Origin: Candidatus Eiseniibacteriota bacterium | GTDB taxonomy: Bacteria; Eisenbacteria; RBG-16-71-46; CAIMUX01 | Length of the DNA: 64,000 nucleotides | Direction of reading: 5' to 3' | Assembly: GCA_020633975.1 (NCBI GenBank) | Contig: JACKCR010000002.1 | Coordinates: 1,984,001 to 2,048,000 of the forward strand | Part shown: positions 34,227-43,464 of the stretch, piece by piece | Layout of the letters: every line of letters starts with the position of its first letter | Numbering within the stretch: position 1 is the first letter of the stretch | Notes under the pieces: generated by a model | What the model saw: the letters and a program-made list of their open reading frames with translations, nothing else | What the model was told of the DNA's origin: nothing | Database searches by the model: none | Position numbers and translations under genes: made by a program

Positions 34227-34984
34227 TGACGCGGAGATCTTCCACCCAAGCCGACGCGCGCGGATTCAATCGACTCGCTCCCGTCTACGACCATCTAGCG
34301 ATGACGGTGTTCGGAAACTCGCTGCGGGCCGCGCAGCGCTGCTTCCTCCACCGCGTGAAACCGGAGGCCGACGTACTCGTCGTCGGGGGCGGATCCGGCT
34401 GGTTTCTCGAGCGGTTGTTGGAAGAAACCAGTTGTCGTCGAGTCGATACGCTCGACATCTCGGCCGCCATGCTCTCCCGTTCGGAAGATCGACTCCGTCG
34501 GCGGAATCCCGAGGCCCTCGCTCGCGTACGGTTCCTCCACGGTGGAGTAGAGTCCTTGCCCAGAGACGCGATCTACGACGTGCTTTGCACGCACTGCTTT
34601 CTCGACCTGTTCTCGGACGAGACGCTCCAGAGCCTCGTTCCCCGTCTTCGGTCCCACCTCAGGGATGGCGGACTCTGGTACGACTCGGACTTCCAAATCG
34701 CGCCGGGCACAATCCGCAGGCCGCTAACCAGCATTCTCCTTGGGGCCATGTACGCGTTCTTTCGCACCACCTGTTCGATCGAAGCCACACGCCTCCCTCA
34801 GTTCGACCACGCGTTCTCACAGGCGGGCATGGTCGATGTGGAGGCCGCGACGTTCTACGGAGGAATGGTGCGTGCCCGCCTGCTCCGAGCGCCGGATCAG
34901 TACGTCTCGGAGCCGCTCGACGTCTCTCAAGGAGACACGGTGACCCGCCGCTTCGAAGCGATCAGATCGGAGTCAGACCGATGA
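34223..34984 (+). CDS. Class I SAM-dependent methyltransferase
   Basis: 253 residues; ATG 34223 overlaps the preceding stop. ADVLVVGGGSGWFLERLL is SAM motif I and VDTLDISAAMLSRSEDRL motif II, with FNRLAPVYDHLA at the N-terminus as in UbiE/quinone methyltransferases. Coupling to a UbiA-like gene suggests modification of a prenylated ring or lipid (inference). Its last 23 bp overlap the convergent MEMO-like gene. Confidence 0.82.
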   Translation: MMTRRSSTQADARGFNRLAPVYDHLAMTVFGNSLRAAQRCFLHRVKPEADVLVVGGGSGWFLERLLEETSCRRVDTLDISAAMLSRSEDRLRRRNPEALARVRFLHGGVESLPRDAIYDVLCTHCFLDLFSDETLQSLVPRLRSHLRDGGLWYDSDFQIAPGTIRRPLTSILLGAMYAFFRTTCSIEATRLPQFDHAFSQAGMVDVEAATFYGGMVRARLLRAPDQYVSEPLDVSQGDTVTRRFEAIRSESDR

Positions 34985-35939
34985 GCGCCCCGGCCACCCA
35001 AGTCGGCGCGGGTGCACCGTACGGCCCGGTCATGTCGTCCGCGACGAGATCCAAGATCGTCGCCCGCTGGGGTCCCGCAAGGTACCGGAGCACTTGACCC
35101 GTGTCGCGCGCGTCGCTCTTGACCGCGGCACAGTGGGCCTCGAACTCCGCATAGTCTCCCGCCTCGAGAAGCGACATCGCCCGCTCGATCGCCTCTCTCG
35201 CGAGGCCGAGTCCGCCCGCATCCGGAGACTTCGCGGCCTCGGGCGTGTCTCCGTATCCGATGCCGTGATGGAACGGATCCGCGGTCGCGACGAGGACCGC
35301 GCCCTCCACCTCTTCACGCAACGCATCGATTCCGGGGAGCGTGTCGGGTCGCCCGCCCGCAAGGAACACGTACCGCAGCACGAGGACGGGCGGGTCCGCC
35401 GCATCGAGGGCGGACAGGTCACTAGTGCGGAGGGCAGAAGGCTCACTCGTGCCGAGCGCAGAACGCTCACTCGTGCCGGGGGCGGAAGACTCCCTCGTGC
35501 CCGGCGTGCAGATCCCGAGGCGCAACGCCTCCTTCCAGAGGAACGCGAAGTGGTCGAGGGAGAACTCCCGCTGCCAATCCGCACGTCCCGGAATGCCCGG
35601 CCCTTGCACGCCGCGGGTCGGCTCGTCGTCCAATCGTCCGCCCGCCGCCACTCGTTCGCGGGCCGAGCGGAGTTCGTCGCTCAGGGCATGGACGACGCCA
35701 AGAGCCACCACCTTCTTCGCTCCGGACTCGAGACACGCACGCACGGCGGCCGCGATCTGGTGCCCACAGGTCGAGATCGTCGCGTGCGGAAAGACGATCG
35801 ACCCGCCCGCCTCGACGACCGGCGCGAGAGGGAAGCGGGCCGCATCTCGGAAGAGTCGCTCGACGCCTTCCCGTCCGAGCGCTTCTTGATCACGCGCCGA
35901 CTTGGCCTTGAAGTCAGGTATGGAGGACCCACTCGCCAT
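34962..35939 (-). CDS. MEMO-superfamily protein (AmmeMemoRadiSam B-like)
   Basis: 325 residues from ATG 35939. It follows the MEMO layout: FPHATIS (for PHAG), KKVVALGVVHAL (for VVLLGPSH), REFSLDHFAFLWKEAL (for EHSLE.QLPFL) and VATADPFHHGIGYGD (for SSDLSHY), preserving the metal-ligand histidines. MEMO proteins are related to extradiol dioxygenases. The usual AMMECR1 and radical-SAM partners are absent here. A Ser/Ala/Thr insert with 24-bp repeats (SALGTSE, bases about 35405-35500) interrupts the middle. Assignment is by pattern only. Confidence 0.55.
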   Translation of the reverse strand: MASGSSIPDFKAKSARDQEALGREGVERLFRDAARFPLAPVVEAGGSIVFPHATISTCGHQIAAAVRACLESGAKKVVALGVVHALSDELRSARERVAAGGRLDDEPTRGVQGPGIPGRADWQREFSLDHFAFLWKEALRLGICTPGTRESSAPGTSERSALGTSEPSALRTSDLSALDAADPPVLVLRYVFLAGGRPDTLPGIDALREEVEGAVLVATADPFHHGIGYGDTPEAAKSPDAGGLGLAREAIERAMSLLEAGDYAEFEAHCAAVKSDARDTGQVLRYLAGPQRATILDLVADDMTGPYGAPAPTWVAGALIGLTPI

Positions 35940-36055
35940 GATAGTCTCGCAACCTCCGGAACGGTGCCCTGTACGCTTGCGCCGCCTCGACAGGTCAGGG
36001 TAGCTTTCTACCTGGATGTCGCGCGCCGGGGGGCGTCCCAGAGGAGATCTTCCTC

Positions 36056-36946
36056 ATGAAACGACTCGAGCGTCCAGCCTTCTTCCTCATTGCTCTCGGG
36101 CTACTCGCCGCGGTCTCCTGCTCGGACAAGGAGACTCGCACCGATACGCCCACCGAACCCGAGGCCCCGGGAGATCCGGCCGATCCCGATTCCCCCGATT
36201 TCACACGGGACGGAGTTCCGATCCTTCCCTATCCGGCCGCACTGATCCAGCCGAACTTCGCCTCGGCCGACTCCCTCGTCCGCTACGCGCGCGGATTCGT
36301 CGAGGGGCAGTACAATCGCGTTCGGCTCCTCACCCGTGCCGTGAACAGCGCCCACGGCGTGTTCAACAGCGGAGCGTACTCGTACCTCGATGCCAACTGC
36401 CGCACGCGTCACTACGGATCGCCCTCCGACTCGACATGCGGATTCACGGTGACCATCTGCGAGTCGACAGGTGGATTCCTCTGGGTCACGTCCGCCACCG
36501 GCACCTGCGGACCGGACCGTGAGTACGTGTCCGGACACCAAGTCACGCGGGGAACCACGGACGACGACGGGAGCTCCGGCACCTTCGAGTCCTATTCGAT
36601 CGACCACAACGGCGTCGAGGAGTCGTGGCGATGGGACCTCGCTCCCGATCGGCGAGAGGGCACCTGGACGTTCTATCAAGGCGTCGCCCTACCCTCGAAC
36701 GAACGGGGACGGCTCTACTGGAACGAAACGGACGAGACGACGCTGCGGGGCGAGTTCCAGTGGAACAGCGGCGAGAGGTGGAGCCTGGAGATCGAACCGA
36801 ACGGAGCGAGCGGCAAGATGACGCGCGAAGTCCGGACGAGCGGATCTCTCGCCTGGTCTCCGAGAGAGCAGGTTGAGTGGATCACCGCCCACGGGACCTG
36901 GACTCAATACGCGGCCGACGGCACCTTCAACGAAGAGAGCTGGTGA
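36056..36946 (+). CDS. Lipoprotein, unknown function
   Basis: 296 residues; AGGAG lies upstream of ATG 36056. Lipobox LAAVSC, then a Pro/Asp/Glu-rich linker (TPTEPEAPGDPADPDSPD). The C-terminal half has MORN-like short beta repeats (GTWTFYQG, LRGEFQWNSGERWSLEI, HGTWTQYAADG) with alternating Trp/Tyr. Function not recognised. Confidence 0.65.
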   Translation: MKRLERPAFFLIALGLLAAVSCSDKETRTDTPTEPEAPGDPADPDSPDFTRDGVPILPYPAALIQPNFASADSLVRYARGFVEGQYNRVRLLTRAVNSAHGVFNSGAYSYLDANCRTRHYGSPSDSTCGFTVTICESTGGFLWVTSATGTCGPDREYVSGHQVTRGTTDDDGSSGTFESYSIDHNGVEESWRWDLAPDRREGTWTFYQGVALPSNERGRLYWNETDETTLRGEFQWNSGERWSLEIEPNGASGKMTREVRTSGSLAWSPREQVEWITAHGTWTQYAADGTFNEESW

Positions 36947-36993
36947 CGGTGACGTCGATCTAGCCGAGGTCGAGAAGCGTCGGACGAATGGGC

Positions 36994-37185
36994 CTACTTG
37001 GTCGCAGCCGGTGCGGCCGAAGCCCATTCGATCACCTTGGCGATCACGTTCTTCCGTTCCTTGAGTTGCTCACGGAACTCCATTCGATCGGTGTTCGCGA
37101 TCTCCATCCGGAGATCGGAAAGCGACCCCTCGAGCACGTCCTTCAAGATCTCGAGCTCTTCCTTCGTGAGATTCAGCGGGAGCAT
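36994..37185 (-). CDS. Small helical protein downstream of the RND pump
   Basis: 63 residues; GGAGG six bases before ATG 37185 fixes the start. NLTKEELEILKDVLEGSLSDLRMEIANTDRMEFREQLKERK is two charged amphipathic helices, likely a coiled-coil hairpin. It resembles a conserved small bacterial protein of unknown function. Lies 80 bp after the RND gene on the same strand and may be the operon's last gene. Confidence 0.7.
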   Translation of the reverse strand: MLPLNLTKEELEILKDVLEGSLSDLRMEIANTDRMEFREQLKERKNVIAKVIEWASAAPAATK

Positions 37186-37265
37186 CGGATGCCTCCTTCC
37201 GTCGGGTCCGTCTTCTGGAACACGCGGTTTGGGGCCGGGTTCCGTGAGGATCCGAGGCCGGCGGA

Positions 37266-40200
37266 CTAGGACGCCGCGTGCGAGGGCGCCGTGGCCCCGG
37301 CCCTCTCCCCTCGCTCCTTCCCGGTGAGCCACGAGGCGAGCCGTTCCGCAATCGCGTTGAAGATGAGATAGGCGGACGGAACCACGAACAACGTCAGGAA
37401 GGTGGAGATGCTGAGGCCGCCGACGACGGCGATCGCAAGCGGCTGCATCAGCTCCGAACCCTGCCCGAGGCCAAGCGCGAGAGGCAGCATCCCAAAGAGC
37501 GTCGTCAGTGTGGTCATGAGGATCGGCCGAAGACGAACGCCGCCCGCCTCGACCACGGCCTCCGCTCTCGTGAGCCCGCGTTCTCGTTTCCCTCGTTCCG
37601 CGTACTCCACCAAGAGGATCGCATTGTTGACCACGATTCCCGCGAGCAGGATCACCCCCAAGAGAACGGGGGCGCTGAGCGGAGTCGCGGTGAGATGGAG
37701 CAGGATCCCGACGCCTACGAGTGAGAGCGGAATCGCAAGGATGATGACGAGCGGGTTCACCACGCTCTCGTACTGCACCGCCAGTACGACGAAGACGAGG
37801 AAGATGGCGAGCCCCACGACGATGCTGAGCTGCTTGTTGTTCTCTTCGATCGCTTCCTGCTCGCCGCCGATGATGACGCCGTACCCGTCGGGCAGCGCGA
37901 TGTCCGCGAGGCGGTTCCGGATCTCGTCGTTCACCTCCCCTACGCTCGCGATCTCGGCGATCACGTCACCCGTGAGACGCAGGACCCGGTTCTGGTTCTC
38001 CCGGAGGATCGTGGTCGGGCCCAGTGTGGTGCGGACGTTCGCGACGTCCCTCAGATAGATCGGCGCACCGTTCGCAGCCCCCGGGAAGAGCGCGATCGAG
38101 CCGAGCTCCTCCGGGCTCGTGAACCGGTCACGAGGGAACATGACGCGGAGGTCGTACTCCTGGTTGCCCGAGCTGAATCGCGTCGGAACCGACCCGTCGA
38201 GCGCCGTCCGGATCGTCGATCCGACGGCAGCGACGGAAAGTCCGAGATACGCGGCGCGCTCCCGGTCGAGCTCGATCGAGAGTTCCGGGCTCGCCTCCTC
38301 CGCGCTCGGTTCGAGGTTCTCGAGTCCGGGAACGTCCTCGAGACGGAGAGCTAGATCCTCGGCGATGGCCTGGAGCGTCTCCAGGTCGTCTCCCTGGACG
38401 TCGAGCGCGACGGCGGACCCGGAGGTCGACGTGCGAAGCCCACGAATGCGGGGCGGACGAACGGAGATACGGGAGCCAGCGAATCCCTTCTCCTGGATCT
38501 TCTGCTGCATCGTGCGCACCCAGGTGTCCGCGCTCATTTGCCGTTCGCCCCGGCCCGCGAGCACGACGTCGATCGAACCTGTGCCGGAGCTCTCGACCGT
38601 GCCCGACCCGAAGAACCGGCCACCTGCGGTCGCAAACACGCCGAGCACATCCGGCATCTGCGTCACCAGTGCCTCGACCTCCTTCGTCACCCGGTTCGTC
38701 TCCTCGGCCGAAGCGCCAGGCGGAAGTGAGATGCGGATGTTGACGTTGCCGTCGTCGACCTGAGGCAGAAACTCGCTCCCTAGCCCTCGAACGAGAAGGC
38801 CCGCACCAACGAACGAGAGCACAGCGACGGCGAGCACGGCCCAGCGACCGCGCACCACGACCACCCCGGCGACCCGCATGTAGGCCCGGCGCACGCGGCC
38901 GAGGAAGTGATCGAATCCGACGATCGGAGCGAATCGGTCGAGGTGGCTCGAGAACCGGACTTTCGCGAGCTGCGCGGCCAGCATCGGCACGACGGTCAAG
39001 GCGACGAGCAAGGAGCCGAGGATCGCGAACGAGATGGTGAGGATCAGCTCACGGAAGATGAGCGCCGCAAGACCGCTGATGAGGAGGAACGGAACCACCG
39101 CCGCGAGGTTCGTGACGGTGGATGCGGTCACCGCGCTCTGGACTTCCGCCGCCCCTTCGAGCGCGGCTTCCTCCGCGCCTTCGTTCCCTTCTTCCTTGTG
39201 TCTGAAGATGTTCTCGAGCATGACGATCGAGTTGTCGATCAAGAGACCTACACCGAGCGCGAGCCCTCCCAGCGTCATGATGTTGAGCGTGAGGTGGCTC
39301 AGTCCCATCATCACGAACGTTGCGAGCACCGCGAGCGGAATGGCGAGCCCGATCACGAACGTCTTCCGGAGCGAGCCCAGGAAGACGAGCACGACGAACA
39401 TCGCGAGCGCGGCTCCGAGGAGCGCGGCGTTCCGAACCGCAGAGACCGAGCCCCGGATGAAGTCCGCCTGGTTCTGGATCACTTCGTACGGAACGTCCGA
39501 TGGAATGAACCCCGACGACGCCAGGTCGGCAAGACGCGCGTCCACTCCGTCCGCAACATCGACGGTGTTCGCGTTCGGCTGCTTCCGGATCGAGATCTTG
39601 ATCGCCGGATCGCCGTCGAGCCTGGCCCAGAGCCGCTGCTCACGGTTCGTGTCCTGCACTTCGGCGACTTCGGAGAGAGGGATGCGTCCTCCACCCTGGA
39701 GCGGGAGAAGTACGGCCCTGACGTCGTCCACCGTGCGGAACTTGCCGCTCGTCTTTCCGACCACTTCACGCGTCGCGGACGACACCCGTCCCGCCGCCAC
39801 GTCCTGGTTCGCATCCTCGAGCGCGCTGTTCACCTGCGACACCGTGAGCCCGTAGGAGCGGAGCCGTTCCTGGTCGAGGATCACCTGCACCTCGCGGACG
39901 AGGCCCCCCGAGACGTCGACCGAAGCGATCCCTTCCACCGTCAGGAGCTGAGGACGAAGCCGGTACTCCGCCCAGTCGCGCAGCCAGACCAGGTCCTTCG
40001 TGGCCGAAGAGAACGCCACCTCGTAGACCGGGATCTGCGACGGATCGAACTTGAAGATGGTCGGCGCATCCGCCTCTTCCGGAAGACGCGCACGCGCCCG
40101 GTCGAGGTTCTTCGACGCATCCTGCAGCGCGAAGTCGATGTTCGTGCCGTAGGAGAAGTGCAGGTTGATCGCGACCCGCCCTTCCTCCACCGTCGTCTCC

Positions 40201-40484
40201 ATCCGGGTGAGGTTCTCGGTCGTCGCGAGCGTCGCTTCGAGCGGCTTCGCCACCGTTTCCTCGAGCACGGTCGGCTCGACTCCTCGGTTGTTCACGGACG
40301 CGCGGATCTGCGGATAGACGATGCTCGGCAGGAGGTCGAGCGGCAGTCCCGAGAGGAAGAAGCCTCCCAGTACGAGCACGACCGAGGTGAGCATGAGCGT
40401 CCCCACCGGCCGCCGGATCGAGAACGCAGGCAGTCCGCTGTGGCGCTTGGGGTCGTGCTGGGGACCGGGCCTGGAGTCGCTCAT
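37266..40484 (-). CDS. RND efflux transporter, inner-membrane pump (AcrB/HAE1-like)
   Basis: 1072 residues, full length for the family. One TM helix (GTLMLTSVVLVLGGFFLSGL) precedes the first porter domain; the TM4 proton-relay segment reads GLLIDNSIVMLENIFRHKEEG (a single Asp, D-N instead of D-D). TM blocks recur near the C-terminus (FLVFVVLAVQYESVVNPLVI, GIVVNNAILLVEYAERG). It exports hydrophobic or amphiphilic compounds using the proton gradient with the adaptor and TolC-like proteins encoded just upstream. ATG 40484 overlaps the adaptor stop (ATGA). Confidence 0.95.
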   Translation of the reverse strand: MSDSRPGPQHDPKRHSGLPAFSIRRPVGTLMLTSVVLVLGGFFLSGLPLDLLPSIVYPQIRASVNNRGVEPTVLEETVAKPLEATLATTENLTRMETTVEEGRVAINLHFSYGTNIDFALQDASKNLDRARARLPEEADAPTIFKFDPSQIPVYEVAFSSATKDLVWLRDWAEYRLRPQLLTVEGIASVDVSGGLVREVQVILDQERLRSYGLTVSQVNSALEDANQDVAAGRVSSATREVVGKTSGKFRTVDDVRAVLLPLQGGGRIPLSEVAEVQDTNREQRLWARLDGDPAIKISIRKQPNANTVDVADGVDARLADLASSGFIPSDVPYEVIQNQADFIRGSVSAVRNAALLGAALAMFVVLVFLGSLRKTFVIGLAIPLAVLATFVMMGLSHLTLNIMTLGGLALGVGLLIDNSIVMLENIFRHKEEGNEGAEEAALEGAAEVQSAVTASTVTNLAAVVPFLLISGLAALIFRELILTISFAILGSLLVALTVVPMLAAQLAKVRFSSHLDRFAPIVGFDHFLGRVRRAYMRVAGVVVVRGRWAVLAVAVLSFVGAGLLVRGLGSEFLPQVDDGNVNIRISLPPGASAEETNRVTKEVEALVTQMPDVLGVFATAGGRFFGSGTVESSGTGSIDVVLAGRGERQMSADTWVRTMQQKIQEKGFAGSRISVRPPRIRGLRTSTSGSAVALDVQGDDLETLQAIAEDLALRLEDVPGLENLEPSAEEASPELSIELDRERAAYLGLSVAAVGSTIRTALDGSVPTRFSSGNQEYDLRVMFPRDRFTSPEELGSIALFPGAANGAPIYLRDVANVRTTLGPTTILRENQNRVLRLTGDVIAEIASVGEVNDEIRNRLADIALPDGYGVIIGGEQEAIEENNKQLSIVVGLAIFLVFVVLAVQYESVVNPLVIILAIPLSLVGVGILLHLTATPLSAPVLLGVILLAGIVVNNAILLVEYAERGKRERGLTRAEAVVEAGGVRLRPILMTTLTTLFGMLPLALGLGQGSELMQPLAIAVVGGLSISTFLTLFVVPSAYLIFNAIAERLASWLTGKERGERAGATAPSHAAS

Positions 40485-41713
40485 CGCCCCTCCGCGTCCG
40501 TCGTCAGGACGCGCACCGCGGCACCATCCTGCAGGGTGTTGTTGCCGACCGTCACGACCACGTCGCCTTCACCGAGCCCCTGCTCGATCTCGACCTGTCC
40601 CCTGGAAATGAGACCGGTCCGCACGTCTCTCCGGTGCGCCTTCCCTTCCTCCACCACGTACACCGCTTGGCTGGTCGTTCCGTTGACGACGGCCGACGCC
40701 GGAACGAGGAGAACGTGTTCCCGCTCCCCCAAGGCGAACGTCACGCGAGCGAGAAACCCCGGCCGCGCCAGGTCCGCAGACTCGCCTTCCAGCGCGACCT
40801 CGACTGGAACGAGACGCGTCGTAGGATCCGCTGACGGAAAGATCCGGCGAATTCGCCCGCGCAGTTCCCGCCCCGGGAACGCATCGAGAGCGACATCGAC
40901 CTGGTTCCCTTCGTGGAGATTCACCACGTCGAGTTCCGACACCTGCACGAGGACGACCTTCGTCGAGAGGTCTGCGATGGTGAAGAGCCGCGACTGGTTC
41001 GCAACGATGTCGCCCGACTCCACGCGCTTCTCCGTAACCACGCCCGAGATCGGCGCAGCGATCGTGGCATAGCCGAGACGCGTCTTGATCTGGTCCAGCT
41101 CCGCTTCCGCCGCCGCGTAGGCCGTGCGGTCCCTCTCGTACTCGGGTAGCGTGATGACCTGCCGTTCGCGTAGCTGCTTCGCGCGGGCGTGCGCCGACTC
41201 GGCCACCTGGAACGCCGCTTCCGCCGCGGTGAGCTGCGCGCGAAGTTCCCGGTCGTCGAGCTTCGCCAGCACCTGGCCCTTCCGCACCGTCGCTCCCTCC
41301 TCTGCTTCGAGGAAGAGGAGCGCGCCGCTCATCTGACTGTTCACACCCACCGACCGGATCGGCTCGACCACACCCGAGACGGTGAGAGCACGCGCGATCT
41401 TGCCGAGCTCGGCACGCGCGACCTGCACGGGGACCTCACGCGGCCCGGACCGACCTCCCGGCCCACCAGAGCCACCCGGCCGCCCGCCGGACGGGGCAGG
41501 CGCCCCACCCGATCCGCCCGCGCTTGCCGCGCCGCCGGGAGCTGCAGACGCACCGTTCGAAGAGGCTCCGCCCGCATCTTTGCTTCCGCAACCTGTCAGA
41601 GCCACGGCACCCGCGAGAGCCGTGATCAACGCGAGCATCGCAAGGGTGGTCAGTCTCGACACGTCCTTCTCACCCCCGCCGGATCGCCACTTCCTATCGA
41701 GCCCCCGCGACAT
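40481..41713 (-). CDS. RND periplasmic adaptor (HlyD/MFP family), lipoprotein
   Basis: 410 residues from ATG 41713, seven bases after the tolC stop; GTG 41662 would give a cleaner lipoprotein signal (LTTLAMLALITALAGAVALTGC) but has a poor ribosome site. A Gly/Ala/Ser/Pro-rich linker of about 45 residues follows the lipid Cys. Then come the lipoyl halves (VEPIRSVGVNSQMSGALLFL; RLGYATIAAPISGVVTEKRV), a helical hairpin and a beta-barrel (VASDAFPGR-like ALDAFPGRELRGRIRRI). Bridges the pump and the outer-membrane channel. Confidence 0.92.
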   Translation of the reverse strand: MSRGLDRKWRSGGGEKDVSRLTTLAMLALITALAGAVALTGCGSKDAGGASSNGASAAPGGAASAGGSGGAPAPSGGRPGGSGGPGGRSGPREVPVQVARAELGKIARALTVSGVVEPIRSVGVNSQMSGALLFLEAEEGATVRKGQVLAKLDDRELRAQLTAAEAAFQVAESAHARAKQLRERQVITLPEYERDRTAYAAAEAELDQIKTRLGYATIAAPISGVVTEKRVESGDIVANQSRLFTIADLSTKVVLVQVSELDVVNLHEGNQVDVALDAFPGRELRGRIRRIFPSADPTTRLVPVEVALEGESADLARPGFLARVTFALGEREHVLLVPASAVVNGTTSQAVYVVEEGKAHRRDVRTGLISRGQVEIEQGLGEGDVVVTVGNNTLQDGAAVRVLTTDAEGR

Positions 41714-41720
41714 CCCTCGC

Positions 41721-43223
41721 CTACTCACCACTGGCCTCCTCGATGGTCTCGCCGAGTACGGCTTCGAGACGCGCGATCGCGGTACCGAGCGCCTGCCGCG
41801 CCCGCACCGTGCCTACTTCCGCTTCCGTGAGCGCGACCTGGGATGCCTGGAGATCCAGGATCGTCGCCGCTTCCGCCTGATACCGTTCCTCGAGCACGCG
41901 GAGGTCTTCTTCCGCGAGCGCACGCGCCCGGTCCGAGATCGTCACCCGCTGCCCCGCCGCGATCACATCCTGCACCGCGCTCTCTACTTCCACGCGCGCC
42001 GCAATGAGTGCGTCGCGCGCCGTGGCCTCTGCCCTTCGGAGCGACGCCTTCGCCCGCTGAACGGAAGCTTCGCGACCGAACCGATCGAAGATCGGAAGCG
42101 ACGCACTCAGCCGGACGTTCCACGTCCTCCGGTCCGGCGGGAAGTCCGGACTGAACCAGTCGTAGCCCGCCGTGAGCCCAACCGACGGGAGATAGGTGGA
42201 CACCGCCGTGAGGCGAGACGCCTGCGCGCTCCTCAGCTCCGCCTCCCTCGAGACGACGAGCGGAGAGTTCGACTCCGCCCGCGTCACCAAGCGATCGACA
42301 CTCGGGAGTTCCGGCGCTGCCCCGGGGAGCGACTCCGCGTCCGGGAACACCTCCGACGCCGTCCCCACGAGTCGACCCAACTGGAGCGCGGCCGTACGCA
42401 GCGCCGACTCGGAGTCGAGCACTGCGAGCTCCGCGTTCCCCACTTCGAGTTCCGCGCGGAGGACATCCGACCGCGTCGCCGTACCCACCTCGATCCGCGT
42501 CTCCGCGAACGCCAGCTGCTGCCGCGCCCGCTCGAGACGCTGACGAGCGAGAAGTTCCAAGTCCGACGCCGCCGCCGCCTCGTAGAAGGCAGTCGTCGTC
42601 TCGAGGATCGTGTCGAACACCTGTCCTCGGTGATCCGCCTCGGCCGCCGAAACGAGCGCACTCGTCGACCGGTTCTGCCAGAGACGACGTCCGCCCTGGA
42701 AGAGGACGAGGCTCGAGGAGATTCCCGCGGTGTAGCTCTCGGAGGTGAGCCGGCCGGTCGAGGAGTCGACCCGCTCGTCGCTCGACTTCGTGTAGCCCGC
42801 CGTCGCCGAAACCGACGGCAGCCAGCTCCCACGCGTCTCGAGCTGGTTCGCCTTTGCGAGCGAGATCGCCGTCTCCGTCGAGACGGCCGCGGGAGACAGG
42901 CGCAGGGCTCGCTCGATCGCGTCGCTGAGGGAGATGGTCTCGGAGATAGAGGCGGCAGCAGAGGCGGCGGTAGAGACGGTGGTCGACGCAGAAGTCTCGG
43001 CAGAGGTCGTGGACCCTGGGATCACGGACGCCAAGGTCGCGGCCGTGGTCGTGGACGCTGGAGTCGCAACGTCGGCCGTCCCGACATCGGCCGCCCCGAC
43101 ACCGGCGACCGCATCAGTGGCCGCTGTGGCCAGGACTAGAGCCGTCGCAATGGTGACAACCACAGCAAGATTCAATGCCGTCACCGGACCGGGTCGGTCG
43201 AACCCACCTATCGAAGCCTTCAA
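41721..43223 (-). CDS. TolC-like outer-membrane efflux protein
   Basis: 500 residues from TTG 43223, chosen because GGGGAG stands six bases upstream. Signal-like ALNLAVVVTIATALVLATAATDAVAG is followed by an odd 60-residue Ala/Thr/Ser stretch of near-repeats (VGAADVGTADVATPAS...). Two TolC-type repeats of helices follow, beginning ISLSDAIERALRLSPAA and with GLTAGYDWFSPDFPPDRRTWNVRLSASLPIFDRFGR cut into strands/helices in the second half. First gene of the efflux operon; a 241-bp spacer precedes it. Confidence 0.9.
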   Translation of the reverse strand: MKASIGGFDRPGPVTALNLAVVVTIATALVLATAATDAVAGVGAADVGTADVATPASTTTAATLASVIPGSTTSAETSASTTVSTAASAAASISETISLSDAIERALRLSPAAVSTETAISLAKANQLETRGSWLPSVSATAGYTKSSDERVDSSTGRLTSESYTAGISSSLVLFQGGRRLWQNRSTSALVSAAEADHRGQVFDTILETTTAFYEAAAASDLELLARQRLERARQQLAFAETRIEVGTATRSDVLRAELEVGNAELAVLDSESALRTAALQLGRLVGTASEVFPDAESLPGAAPELPSVDRLVTRAESNSPLVVSREAELRSAQASRLTAVSTYLPSVGLTAGYDWFSPDFPPDRRTWNVRLSASLPIFDRFGREASVQRAKASLRRAEATARDALIAARVEVESAVQDVIAAGQRVTISDRARALAEEDLRVLEERYQAEAATILDLQASQVALTEAEVGTVRARQALGTAIARLEAVLGETIEEASGE

Positions 43224-43464
43224 CGTCCGCTCCCCGAGCTACGGATCCAGACACGCTGCCTACCGCACCCCGCCGGGTGGAGGCTCCAAGGATAGTCGGT
43301 TCGCATGCACGTGAATACGCCCGGGACACCGGATAGGTGACGGAGTGCGCGTTTCGAGCGGGCTCCCGGTTTGGGAGGTTGGGTCGCGAACCACCGTCTC
43401 TCTACCGCGGGCGGGAGACGGAGTTCCCCACGATCGGAAACGATGGCGTGAGGGCGCGATCGTA

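Noticed and set aside
38907-41072. 721-codon plus-strand frame opposite RND and adaptor genes
   Set aside because: Shadow of two well-supported efflux genes.
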